This document shows, one piece after another, positions 26,276 to 34,948 of a stretch of 64,000 nucleotides of DNA; position 1 is the first letter of the stretch, and each line of letters begins with the position of its first letter. Location of the stretch: the NCBI RefSeq assembly GCF_037893185.1, contig NZ_CP140772.1:124001-188000 (forward strand), written 5' to 3'. The position numbers and the translations under genes were made by a program. Under the pieces are notes generated by a model. The model saw only the letters and a program-made list of their open reading frames with translations. It had not been told where the DNA came from and did not search any database. The stretch comes from Chitinophaga sp. 180180018-3. Lineage in GTDB: Bacteria > Bacteroidota > Bacteroidia > Chitinophagales > Chitinophagaceae.

Positions 26276-28054
26276 TTACACCAATTCAGTCTTACGTTCG
26301 CCAATCTGCTGGCGCCACATCGCGTAGTACAGGCCTTTTTCCGCCACCAGGTCTGCATGCTTACCCATTTCCACAATCTGTCCTTTCTCCAGCACATATA
26401 TGCGATCGGCGTGCATGATGGTACTAAGCCGGTGTGCAATCATCACCGTAATATGCTGTTTGCTCTCGGTTACCTCGCGCACTGTTTTAGTGATTTCTTC
26501 TTCCGTGATAGAATCAAGCGCCGATGTTGCTTCATCAAATACCAGCAGCCGTGGCCTGCGCAACAACGCCCGCGCAATGGACAGCCTTTGCTTTTCTCCG
26601 CCGGAGATTTTGATACCGCCTTCTCCGATCACGGTCTCAATACCCTTGTCGGCCCTTGCCAGCAACGAGTAACAGGAGGCTTTGTCCAGCGCTTCCATGA
26701 CTTCGGCATCGCTTGCACCAGGATTTACGAACAACAGGTTCTCCTTGATCGTACCCGCAAATAGTTGCGTATCCTGTGTTACAAAACCTACCTGGTGACG
26801 CAGGTCTTCCATGTCTACTTCATTGGCATCTACACCGTTGTAGTAAATATGCCCCTCGTTAGGTTTATAAAGTCCCACCAGTAGTTTTACCAGCGTGGTT
26901 TTTCCTGATCCGGATGGTCCTACGAAGGCAATGGTTTCGCCAACTTTTACATTGAAGCTTACTTTGTCGAGCGCCTTTGTCGCGGCTGTCAGGTGCTTGA
27001 ACCCCACCTGCCTGAACAACAGTTCATCGATATGCGATACTTTCACCGGATTAGCCGGCATTTCCTCCACTGGCGTGTTCAGGATGCTCTGAAAATTCAG
27101 CAGCGATACCTGCGCTTCGCGGTAGTTAAGAATGATGTTGCCCAGCTCCTGCAACGGTCCGAAGATGAAGAAGGAATACAGCTGCAGCGTCATCAGCTGA
27201 CCGATACTCACCACATCGCGGTAAATGTAGAATAACAGCAGGAACAGGATGGAAGATCGCATCAGGTTCACGAAGGTGCCCTGCACAAAGCTGATCATAC
27301 GGATACTCCGTACTTTTGTCAGCTCCAGCGTCAGGATCTTCAGCGTGGTACTGTTCAGCCGCCTGATTTCCTGGTGGGTCAAACCAAGACTTTTCACCAG
27401 CTCAATATTTCTCAGCGACTCAGTGGTAGAACCTGCCAGCGCCGTGGTTTCTTTCACGATGGTTTTTTGTATTACCTTAATCTTACGGCTTAATACACTC
27501 ATGAGTACTGTCAGCAGAATACAGCCGGTGAAGTATACAAAAGGTAACGTCCAGTGTACCGCAGTTGCATAAAACATCACGAATACTACACCAATCAATG
27601 AAACGAATAATACATTCACAAAAGATGTAATGAATTTCTCGCAGTCTGTTCTTACTTTCTGCAGTATTGCCAGCGTTTCTCCGCTGCGCTGATCTTCAAA
27701 TTGCTGATAAGGCAGGCGGAGAGAATGTTTGAGGCCATCCTGGTAAACCTGGGCCCCGAACTTCTGTACGATCACGTTTACAAAATAGTCCTGGAATGCC
27801 TTGGCAATCCTCGACACCATAGCTACTCCAATGGCGGCGCCGATAAGCAGCAGTACACCTGTAAGGTACTGGTTCTCCGGCCTGAATATGCTACCTCCTT
27901 TCTGGGTAGCCCTGGGATGTGAGGCAAATCTGTCAATCATCCATCCGAATATCATCGGATCCAGCAATGAAAAAAGCTGGTTAATACTGGCTAAAGCCAT
28001 GGCTAATACAACCAACCATTTATATCTCTTCAAATAATGCAGTAATAGTTTCAT
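26276..28054 (-). CDS. ABC exporter, fused TM and ATPase domains
   Basis: A 592-residue half-transporter of the MsbA/multidrug type. Six TM helices occupy about residues 1-310, followed by the nucleotide-binding domain with Walker A GPSGSGKTTL, signature ISGGEKQRLS, Walker B LLVFDEATSALD and a switch His in MIAHRLSTI. It should work as a homodimer exporting lipids or drugs; the substrate cannot be inferred. The frame is open to 28132, but MKLLLHYLKRYKWLVVLAMA at 28054 is the family-like start and lies after a TAACTTTG box. Confidence 0.93.
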   Translation of the reverse strand: MKLLLHYLKRYKWLVVLAMALASINQLFSLLDPMIFGWMIDRFASHPRATQKGGSIFRPENQYLTGVLLLIGAAIGVAMVSRIAKAFQDYFVNVIVQKFGAQVYQDGLKHSLRLPYQQFEDQRSGETLAILQKVRTDCEKFITSFVNVLFVSLIGVVFVMFYATAVHWTLPFVYFTGCILLTVLMSVLSRKIKVIQKTIVKETTALAGSTTESLRNIELVKSLGLTHQEIRRLNSTTLKILTLELTKVRSIRMISFVQGTFVNLMRSSILFLLLFYIYRDVVSIGQLMTLQLYSFFIFGPLQELGNIILNYREAQVSLLNFQSILNTPVEEMPANPVKVSHIDELLFRQVGFKHLTAATKALDKVSFNVKVGETIAFVGPSGSGKTTLVKLLVGLYKPNEGHIYYNGVDANEVDMEDLRHQVGFVTQDTQLFAGTIKENLLFVNPGASDAEVMEALDKASCYSLLARADKGIETVIGEGGIKISGGEKQRLSIARALLRRPRLLVFDEATSALDSITEEEITKTVREVTESKQHITVMIAHRLSTIMHADRIYVLEKGQIVEMGKHADLVAEKGLYYAMWRQQIGERKTELV

Positions 28055-28074
28055 ATGTCCGTTTTCCTGAGGTG

Positions 28075-28082
28075 CAAAGTTA
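28075..28082 (-). promoter_or_regulatory. Candidate -7 box for the ABC exporter
   Basis: The reverse strand reads TAACTTTG, 20 bases before the ATG at 28054. This supports the later start codon. The -33 element is not evident. Confidence 0.5.
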
Positions 28083-28194
28083 CTGTATGTTGTCACATAT
28101 TCCCTGTGAAAAGTACTGGCTATTTTGACCAAAAAACGTTAACTTAATAGTAACGTTCTTTAAGGCACAGCTTTTTCCACATAAATCTCCACAT

Positions 28195-30321
28195 ATGAAA
28201 ACGTATGATGAAAAACATATTAAAAACATCGTACTGTTAGGTGCACCCAAAAGCGGCAAAACAACCCTCTCCGAAACCATGCTGTTCGAAGCCGGCATCA
28301 TCAGTAAAAGAGGAACGATTGAAGAAAACAATACTGTTTCCGACTATCATGATATTGAGCAGGAACGCGGTAATTCCGTATATGCGACCCTGATGCACAC
28401 CGAATGGAAAGACTATAAGATAAATATCATAGATACACCCGGACTGGAAGATTTCATAGGCGAGGTCATCGCTGCCATCCGAGTATCTGATACCGCCGTT
28501 ATGCTCCTGAATGCTCAGTATGGAGTAGAAGTAGGAACTGAACTGATCTGGGATTATGTGGATAAGTACCGGCGACCAACCATCATCGCAGTCAATCAGC
28601 TGGATACAGAGCTGGCGAATTTTAATAAGACCGTTGATGACGCGAAAAAAGCATTCGGCCACCAGGTAACGGTGATGCAATATCCCGTTAACCAGGGAAC
28701 CGGATTCAATGCTATCATCGACCTGCTGAAAATGACGATGTACCGGTTTCCGGAGAAAGGAGGAAAACCGGAAAAATTACCGATCCCTGACAATGAGAAG
28801 GAAAAGGCCGATCAACTCCATAATGAACTGGTGGAAAAAGCTGCTGAAAATGATGACTCCCTGATGGAGCTGTATTTCGAGAAAGGCAGCCTCGATGAAG
28901 ATGAACTGAGGCAGGGAATAAAAATCGGAATGATGAAACATGAAGTATTTCCTGTTTTCTGCCTGTCGGCCCGCAATAATATGGGCAGCGGGCGCCTGAT
29001 GGGGTTCATCGATAATGTAGCTCCCTCTGCTGTGGAAATGCCCGCTGAAGTAACTGACAGTGGTAAACCTGTTCCCTGTGATCCTGCCGGCCCGGCAGGA
29101 TTATTTGTTTTTAAGACGCTGCAGGAACCTCATATCGGCCGGCTTACTTTTTTTAAGGTAATGTCGGGAGAAGTGAAAACGGGGATGGAACTGATCAACG
29201 AGCAGGGAAACACTACCGAGCGTATCGGGCAGCTGTTTATTGCCGACGGAAAGAACCGCAATAATGTAGACCGGCTGCAGGCGGGCGACATTGGCTGCAC
29301 CGTTAAACTGAAAAATACGCTTACTAATCATACACTCGCGGAAAAGACCTTCCCCGGTCAGATAGCCCCCATCGATTTTCCATCTCCCAAAGTAAGGGTG
29401 GCTATTGAAGCTAAAAATAAGGCAGATGATGAAAAACTCAGTGAAGTGCTCGCCGAGATCCACATGGAAGATCCCACCTTACTGGTGGAATTTAACCGGG
29501 AGCTGAAACAGGTGATCCTGCATGGCCAGGGAGAACTGCACCTCCTCGTCACCAAATGGCGGCTGGAGAATATCTACAAAATGCAGGTGGCCTATAACGT
29601 CGCAAAAATACCTTACAGAGAAACCATTCAAAAGCCGGCCCAGGCTTCCTACCGTCATAAGAAACAATCCGGTGGAGCAGGGCAGTTCGGAGAGGTATTC
29701 ATGAAAATAGAGCCCTGGTACGAGGGGATACCACCCTATAAAGAGCATACCGTCCGCGAAACCGAAGAAATCAATCTCAGCTGGGGCGGTAAGCTGATAT
29801 TCAATAACTGTATCGTAGGTGGGGCCATCGACAGCCGCTTCCTGCCTTCCATACTCAAAGGTGTAATGGAAAAAATGCAGGAAGGACCACTAACGGGTTC
29901 GTATGTACGGGATATTCGCGTCAGCGTATATGACGGGAAAATGCACCCGGTCGACAGTAACGATATCTCCTTCAAAATAGCCGGCATGATGGCTTTCCGC
30001 GAGGCTTTCCATCACGCCGCCCCCCAGCTGCTGGAGCCGGTTTTCGACCTCGAAGCCGTAGCCCCGGATGTAATGATGGGCGATATCATGAGCGAATTGC
30101 AAAGCCACCGTAGTATCATAACGGGAATGGATACACTGAATGGATACCAGGTGATCAAGGCCCGCACGCCGCAGGCGGAAATAGACAAACTGTTTGCCGC
30201 ACTCCGGAATGTTACGCAGGGTAAAGCCAAACTTACATCGCATTTTGCAGAGTATGCACCTGTTCCCACTGAGTTGCAAAAGAAGCTCAGCGATAGTTAT
30301 AAGGAAGATCTCAACATCTGA
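28195..30321 (+). CDS. EF-G-like translational GTPase paralogue (EF-G2 type)
   Basis: A 708-residue protein with the full EF-G domain order: G domain 1-270, domain II, III, IV (QKPAQASYRHKKQSGGAGQFG) and V. The P-loop GAPKSGKTTL is intact, but G3 reads DTPGLEDF (residues 80-87) where EF-G has DTPGHVDF, so the catalytic His is Leu84. G4 is NQLD instead of NKMD, and switch I has Ser where EF-G has the Mg-binding Thr (QERGNSV). This pattern fits the Bacteroidota EF-G paralogue known from Bacteroides that supports translocation without GTP hydrolysis. It is monocistronic and converges with yifB with a 1-base gap. Confidence 0.88.
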   Translation: MKTYDEKHIKNIVLLGAPKSGKTTLSETMLFEAGIISKRGTIEENNTVSDYHDIEQERGNSVYATLMHTEWKDYKINIIDTPGLEDFIGEVIAAIRVSDTAVMLLNAQYGVEVGTELIWDYVDKYRRPTIIAVNQLDTELANFNKTVDDAKKAFGHQVTVMQYPVNQGTGFNAIIDLLKMTMYRFPEKGGKPEKLPIPDNEKEKADQLHNELVEKAAENDDSLMELYFEKGSLDEDELRQGIKIGMMKHEVFPVFCLSARNNMGSGRLMGFIDNVAPSAVEMPAEVTDSGKPVPCDPAGPAGLFVFKTLQEPHIGRLTFFKVMSGEVKTGMELINEQGNTTERIGQLFIADGKNRNNVDRLQAGDIGCTVKLKNTLTNHTLAEKTFPGQIAPIDFPSPKVRVAIEAKNKADDEKLSEVLAEIHMEDPTLLVEFNRELKQVILHGQGELHLLVTKWRLENIYKMQVAYNVAKIPYRETIQKPAQASYRHKKQSGGAGQFGEVFMKIEPWYEGIPPYKEHTVRETEEINLSWGGKLIFNNCIVGGAIDSRFLPSILKGVMEKMQEGPLTGSYVRDIRVSVYDGKMHPVDSNDISFKIAGMMAFREAFHHAAPQLLEPVFDLEAVAPDVMMGDIMSELQSHRSIITGMDTLNGYQVIKARTPQAEIDKLFAALRNVTQGKAKLTSHFAEYAPVPTELQKKLSDSYKEDLNI

Positions 30322-30322
30322 A

Positions 30323-31861
30323 TCAGTTGCCCCAGTTCTCTCTGTCGAGGCTCCGGTATTGTATGGCTTCGGCCATATGCACAGGCTCCACGGTATCGCT
30401 GCCAGCCAGGTCGGCGATCGTACGACTTACTTTCAGTATCCTGTCGTACGCCCTGGCAGATAGTTTCAACTTATGCATGGCCTGTCCGAGCTGCTCCCGG
30501 CAGCTGTCGCTCACGGCACAAACCTTTGTCAGCAACCTCGTATGCATCTGAGCATTGCTGTAAATCCCCGGGTAACTGCGAAACCGTTGCGCCTGTATAT
30601 CCCGCGCGGCTATCACACGTTCACGGATACACGAACTTTTTTCTGCCTCTGAGTTGGACGCAAGATCTGCAAATTTAACCGGCGTTACCTGTACATGCAG
30701 GTCTATCCTGTCAAGCAGCGGACCGGATACCTTGTTCAGGTAAGCCTGTACCTGTCCGGGTGCACAGCTGCATCCCTTTTCCGGATGGTTGAAATAGCCG
30801 CAGGGGCATGGATTCATGGAAGCCAGCAACATGAAGCTGGCAGGAAAATCAATCGCTGTACGTGCGCGTGATATCGTAACCTTCCTCTCCTCCACCGGCT
30901 GGCGCATTACCTCCAGTACTTTACGCTTAAATTCAGGCAGCTCATCGAGGAAAAGTACGCCATGATGAGCAAGGGATATCTCGCCGGGTTGTGGAATACT
31001 GCCTCCGCCAACAAGGGCTGCATCACTGATGGTATGATGCGGAGAACGGAATGGTCGCCGCGAGATCAGTGAGGTGTGGCCGGGCAGCTTCCCTGCCACG
31101 GAATGTATTTTGGTGGTTTCCAGTGCCTCCTGCAACGTAAGCGGAGGTAGTATACTGGGCAAACGCCTGGCCAGCATGGTTTTACCGGCCCCCGGCGGTC
31201 CTATTAGTATCGCATTATGTCCGCCTGCTGCGGCAATTTCCAGCGCGCGTTTTATGTGGTGCTGTCCTTTTACCTCACTGAAATCCAGGTCGGATTCATG
31301 AGGGGCGAGATAAAAATCATTCCCGGCAGAACGGGTAACAGCAAGACTTTCCGGGGTAGTGAAGAATTTCACTGCATCTGCAATATGAGAAATACCATAC
31401 ACATCCAGCCCTTTTACCATCGCTGCTTCCAGCGCGTTCTGCCTGGGCAGTACAAAGCCGCGGAAGCCATCTTTCAACGCCTGCATGGCCATGGGCAACG
31501 CCCCTTTGATAGGTTGGATGGTACCGTCGAGCGACAGCTCGCCCATCATCAGGTAATGTTCCAGGTGCAGGGCCGGAACTTGTGCAGATGCAGCCATGAT
31601 GCCAATGGCAATAGGAAGGTCGTATGCAGCCCCGGCCTTGCGGATATCGGCAGGAGCCATGTTTACCACCGTTCTGGTACGGGGCATTCTCAGCCCCATA
31701 CATTGTATGGTGGATTCGATACGCCGTTCGCTTTCTTTTACGGCATTGTCAGGCAAACCAACAATAAACAGTTTGTTGCCTCTTGCTGATACATTTACTT
31801 CTATGGTGATGCTAATGGCATTTACGCCGAGAATGGCGCTGCCGAAGGTTTTAACAATCAT
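30323..31861 (-). CDS. YifB/ComM family Mg-chelatase-like AAA+ ATPase
   Basis: A 512-residue protein of the usual YifB length. It has an N-terminal Lon-protease-like fold (residues 1-180), an AAA+ module with Walker A GPPGAGKTMLARRLP, Walker B-type LFLDELPEF, and a Mg-chelatase C-terminal helical domain (SARAYDRILKVSRTIADLAG). A Cys-rich insert (NPCPCGYFNHPEKGCSC) typical of the family is present. ComM, the studied relative, is a hexameric helicase promoting branch migration in natural transformation; whether this strain is competent is not shown. A TATCTTTG box lies 23 bases before the start. Confidence 0.93.
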   Translation of the reverse strand: MIVKTFGSAILGVNAISITIEVNVSARGNKLFIVGLPDNAVKESERRIESTIQCMGLRMPRTRTVVNMAPADIRKAGAAYDLPIAIGIMAASAQVPALHLEHYLMMGELSLDGTIQPIKGALPMAMQALKDGFRGFVLPRQNALEAAMVKGLDVYGISHIADAVKFFTTPESLAVTRSAGNDFYLAPHESDLDFSEVKGQHHIKRALEIAAAGGHNAILIGPPGAGKTMLARRLPSILPPLTLQEALETTKIHSVAGKLPGHTSLISRRPFRSPHHTISDAALVGGGSIPQPGEISLAHHGVLFLDELPEFKRKVLEVMRQPVEERKVTISRARTAIDFPASFMLLASMNPCPCGYFNHPEKGCSCAPGQVQAYLNKVSGPLLDRIDLHVQVTPVKFADLASNSEAEKSSCIRERVIAARDIQAQRFRSYPGIYSNAQMHTRLLTKVCAVSDSCREQLGQAMHKLKLSARAYDRILKVSRTIADLAGSDTVEPVHMAEAIQYRSLDRENWGN

Positions 31862-31883
31862 ATGGATATTGGGTTAACTCGTA

Positions 31884-31891
31884 CAAAGATA
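31884..31891 (-). promoter_or_regulatory. Candidate -7 box for yifB
   Basis: The reverse strand reads TATCTTTG, a TAnnTTTG match, 23 bases before the ATG. It lies just after the mutS-like terminator, consistent with an independent unit. Confidence 0.45.
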
Positions 31892-31895
31892 AGAC

Positions 31896-31935
31896 AAAAA
31901 AGCGCCGGTACATTCCTGTTAAATTGTACCGGCGC
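31896..31935 (-). terminator. Terminator of the MutS-like gene
   Basis: GCGCCGGTACA (31902-31912) and TGTACCGGCGC (31925-31935) form a perfect 11-bp stem with a 12-base loop, followed on the reverse strand by TTTTTTG. It lies 15 bases after the stop. Confidence 0.9.
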
Positions 31936-31949
31936 AATGTCCTGGTTGT

Positions 31950-33278
31950 TTATCGGATCTCTTTGAGCAGATCCAGCACTTTCTCCCGCTTCAGAATGAG
32001 GTATCCGATTTTCTCTTTCGCTATCCCATCTCTCAAAATATAGGTAAAATGCAGGTCATCATCTATTACGTTGGATTCAAAATATTTGAACTGTATTCTT
32101 TTTTCGCTGCTGAGGTCTTCGGCAATTTCATAGAGGTGAGTAGAAAGTATAAACAGGCAGTTAGTACTCTGTAACAGGCCGCGGATAACGGCCAGTGAGC
32201 AGTTTCTGGCATCTTCCACATTGGTACCTTTAAACATCTCATCTATCAGTACCAGCCAGTTCTTTCCGTTATTGATCTGCAGAATAGTGTTTTTAATACG
32301 CAGTACTTCGCTGTAGAAATAACTTTCACCTTTGAATATGTTATCCTGTACCTGTATGTTACTGAAGATACCATCGAAGAAACTGAGTTCCATTTGTGCT
32401 GCCGGCACGCCCATTCCGAGATGTGCCAGGAATACAGCTACCCCCACGGCTTTGATAAAGGTAGTTTTTCCAGCCATGTTGGCGCCTGTAAGAAACATGA
32501 AATGGCTGTTTTCGTCCAGCGTTACATCATAGGCAACAGGCGAAGAAAGAATGATATGATACAGCTGCGTAGCCTTGATCATCGGCCGGTTGGTAGCAGC
32601 GAACGAAGGAAAATGCAGGCCGAATTTTTTAATAGCCTGGGCCATGGCGTAATATGCGTCCAGTTGCTGATACAGCTCCACCAGCTCCTGGATTACTTTC
32701 CGGTGCCTTTTCCGGATGTAGTTATCGTATCGCAATATATCCAGGAAGCCCAGCTTTCCATCCTCGTCTGCTTTCAGAATATCGTAGAAATCCTTTCGCG
32801 TAAGCAGGTGTTGCGCCCTGTCCAGTAGCGTTTTCAGCACTTTCGGCGCATGATCCGAATTAAACCCGTTGATGAGTAAACGAAATCCTTTCAGTAACAG
32901 AACAAGTTGAGTGAAGGAGAATTTGATAAAGCCAAAATCCGGCGCGTACAGTGTTTTTTTGATGGTGCCTTCTATATACAGTCCCAGCCCATCGGTATTG
33001 GATATAGGTTCTATCTGGGCTTCCATGTAGTTTTCTACTACTACAATAGTGCCGTTGGTAATAACAGTAGGCCAGCTGCTTTCCATTTCCAGAATATACT
33101 GCAGCATTTTTTGCCGGTTGGAGATGGCATTGATGTCCTGTAACGGATTGCTGAACAGATGGCGAAGGAACTCCCGGCCGCCGGCTGTAGTAGTGCAATC
33201 AAGCCGGTGAAAAAGCGAAAATTCTTCCTCCCGGTTGAAGATCGACAGGTCGTAATAGGATGTTTTGTCCAGTTGCAT
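31950..33278 (-). CDS. Short MutS-family ATPase without mismatch-recognition domain
   Basis: A 442-residue protein with MutS core/lever helices and the MutS ATPase domain: Walker A TGANMAGKTT (264-273), VQDNIFKGESYFYSEV, Walker B LVLIDEMFKGTN, and ILSTHLYEIA. It lacks the N-terminal mismatch-binding and connector domains of MutS and the Smr domain of MutS2. Related short MutS-like proteins are widespread in Bacteroidota, and their role in DNA metabolism is undefined. A 50-bp perfect hairpin separates it from the upstream dihydroorotase gene. Confidence 0.88.
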   Translation of the reverse strand: MQLDKTSYYDLSIFNREEEFSLFHRLDCTTTAGGREFLRHLFSNPLQDINAISNRQKMLQYILEMESSWPTVITNGTIVVVENYMEAQIEPISNTDGLGLYIEGTIKKTLYAPDFGFIKFSFTQLVLLLKGFRLLINGFNSDHAPKVLKTLLDRAQHLLTRKDFYDILKADEDGKLGFLDILRYDNYIRKRHRKVIQELVELYQQLDAYYAMAQAIKKFGLHFPSFAATNRPMIKATQLYHIILSSPVAYDVTLDENSHFMFLTGANMAGKTTFIKAVGVAVFLAHLGMGVPAAQMELSFFDGIFSNIQVQDNIFKGESYFYSEVLRIKNTILQINNGKNWLVLIDEMFKGTNVEDARNCSLAVIRGLLQSTNCLFILSTHLYEIAEDLSSEKRIQFKYFESNVIDDDLHFTYILRDGIAKEKIGYLILKREKVLDLLKEIR

Positions 33279-33340
33279 GCAGCATCGTTTTTTGTGAATA
33301 TACGGTGAAGATGCTAAGATTGGAAAAATCCATAAAGAAG

Positions 33341-33460
33341 AGAATTACGAATTAGGAATTACGAATTACGAAAATGCCGGGGAGATAGTAGCGAAGTGAA
33401 TCTTCGTGTTTACTATCTCCCCGGCATTTTCGTAATTCGTAATTCCTAATTCGTAATTCT
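33341..33460. repeat. 50-bp perfect inverted repeat between pyrC and mutS-like genes
   Basis: Bases 33341-33390 and 33411-33460 are exact reverse complements over all 50 positions, with a 20-base loop that holds its own short pairing (CGAAG/CTTCG). The outer part is a GAATTACGAATT-type tandem; the inner part is GC-rich (GCCGGGGAGATAGTA). It lies 11 bases after the dihydroorotase stop and 62 bases before the mutS-like start. It could act as a terminator, an RNase III site or a mobile hairpin element. Confidence 0.9.
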
Positions 33461-33471
33461 TTTCAACAAGA

Positions 33472-34815
33472 CTATCTGCTGAACAGTAATCTTTTCCCCT
33501 TCTCATTCTCATTGAAAACGCCGTTTTCGTAAGCCAGATGACCACTTACAAATGTATGCGTGATGGCCGCAGGGAAAGTATGGCCTTCAAATGGGCTCCA
33601 GCCGCATTGATAGTAGATATTTTGTTTATCTACCTGCGTTTGTCCGCGGAGGTCGGCAATTACACAATCAGCGTAATAGCCTTCCCGCAGGAATCCTCTT
33701 TCTTTTATCTGGAAGCAGATAGCGGGAGCATGGCTCATCTTTTCTACTACTTTTTCGAGACTGATATCGCCTTGTTTCACATGTTCCAGCATCAGCAGCA
33801 GGCTGTGTTGTACAAGCGGAACCCCTGATGGAGCCTGCATATAGGGGAGTTGCTTTTCTTCCCGGGTATGAGGCGCATGGTCGGTCGCAATGATATCCAG
33901 CCGGTCGTCGAGTAGGCCCTGCCATAATGCTGTTTTATTTTCTGCTGCTTTGATAGCAGGATTACATTTGATCAGGTTGCCATATTGCGCATAATCGTCG
34001 GCTGTGAAATGGAGATGATGCACGCAAACTTCTGCAGTGATCCGTTTTTCCGCCAGTGGCAACATATTCCCGAACAGCTGCAGCTCCTTTGCTGTGGAGA
34101 TGTGCAGGATATGCAAACGGGCATCATGTTTCTGCGCAAACTGGATGGCTACCAGCGATGACTCAAAACAGGCTTCCACACTTCGTATCAGGGGATGATC
34201 GGCCGCTGTGAGCCGATCCCCCTTTTCCCGCTGGAAAGCTTCCATATTGGCCCTTATAATTTTCTCATCCTCGCAGTGAGTAGCAATCAGCAGCTCACTG
34301 TTAGCGAAAACGGTTTCCAGTGTGAGGTAGTTATCTACCAGCATATTGCCGGTAGAAGATCCCATGAAGATCTTCACCCCGCACACCGTTTCCTTTTTTG
34401 TATTTGTTTTCAGTATTTCTTCCACATTATCATTGGCTGCTCCCATGAAAAAGGAGTAGTTGGCCAATGAGTGTTGAGATGCAATGGTATATTTGTCTTC
34501 CAGCAACTCCTGCGTAAGCGCTGCCGGCTTGGTATTCGGCATTTCCATAAAACTGGTGGTGCCGCCAGCTACAGCAGCCCTCGACTCTGAGTAAATAGTG
34601 GCCTTATGCGTCAGGCCCGGCTCCCGGAAATGTACCTGGTCATCTATAACCCCCGGAAGCAGGTGCTTACCTTCTCCGTTTATTTCCGTGTAATTGCCGC
34701 TGACAGTGATATTAGGTGCTATTTTTTCAATCCGGCTGTCTTTGATCCATACATCCTGAACCGTGGTGCGCCCTTCGTTTACCACGGATATATTTTTGAT
34801 AAGGTAGTTCTGCAT
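33472..34815 (-). CDS. pyrC: Dihydroorotase (class I type), with Gln in the HxH motif
   Basis: A 447-residue amidohydrolase. GVIDDQVHFREPGLTHKATI (from about residue 55), SFMEMPNTKPA, the His-containing LHILHISTAKEL and DHAPHTREEK place it as a dihydroorotase, which closes carbamoyl aspartate to dihydroorotate in pyrimidine synthesis. The metal-binding HxH is Gln60-Val-His62 here, so the first His ligand is missing; I recall the same DDQVHFREPG wording in other Bacteroidota annotations, so this may be lineage-typical. The downstream His and Asp residues are intact. It is flanked by long hairpins on both sides. Confidence 0.88.
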   Translation of the reverse strand: MQNYLIKNISVVNEGRTTVQDVWIKDSRIEKIAPNITVSGNYTEINGEGKHLLPGVIDDQVHFREPGLTHKATIYSESRAAVAGGTTSFMEMPNTKPAALTQELLEDKYTIASQHSLANYSFFMGAANDNVEEILKTNTKKETVCGVKIFMGSSTGNMLVDNYLTLETVFANSELLIATHCEDEKIIRANMEAFQREKGDRLTAADHPLIRSVEACFESSLVAIQFAQKHDARLHILHISTAKELQLFGNMLPLAEKRITAEVCVHHLHFTADDYAQYGNLIKCNPAIKAAENKTALWQGLLDDRLDIIATDHAPHTREEKQLPYMQAPSGVPLVQHSLLLMLEHVKQGDISLEKVVEKMSHAPAICFQIKERGFLREGYYADCVIADLRGQTQVDKQNIYYQCGWSPFEGHTFPAAITHTFVSGHLAYENGVFNENEKGKRLLFSR

Positions 34816-34837
34816 GTTGCGAAAATAAAGAATAAAG

Positions 34838-34948
34838 AATTAAGAATATGGAATGAAGAATTAAGAAACAGCGCGAAGACCTCGGCAAATAGTGCATCCG
34901 CTAAGGCCTTCGCGCTGTTTCTTAATTCTTCATTCCATATTCTTAATT
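34838..34948. repeat. 41-bp perfect inverted repeat between porT-like gene and pyrC
   Basis: Bases 34838-34878 and 34908-34948 are exact reverse complements (41 positions) around a 29-base loop. The outer part is a GAATTAAGAA-type AT-rich repeat and the inner part is CAGCGCGAAG. The right arm overlaps the last bases of the PorT-like stop codon. Same design as the 33341-33460 element but a different sequence. Confidence 0.9.
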
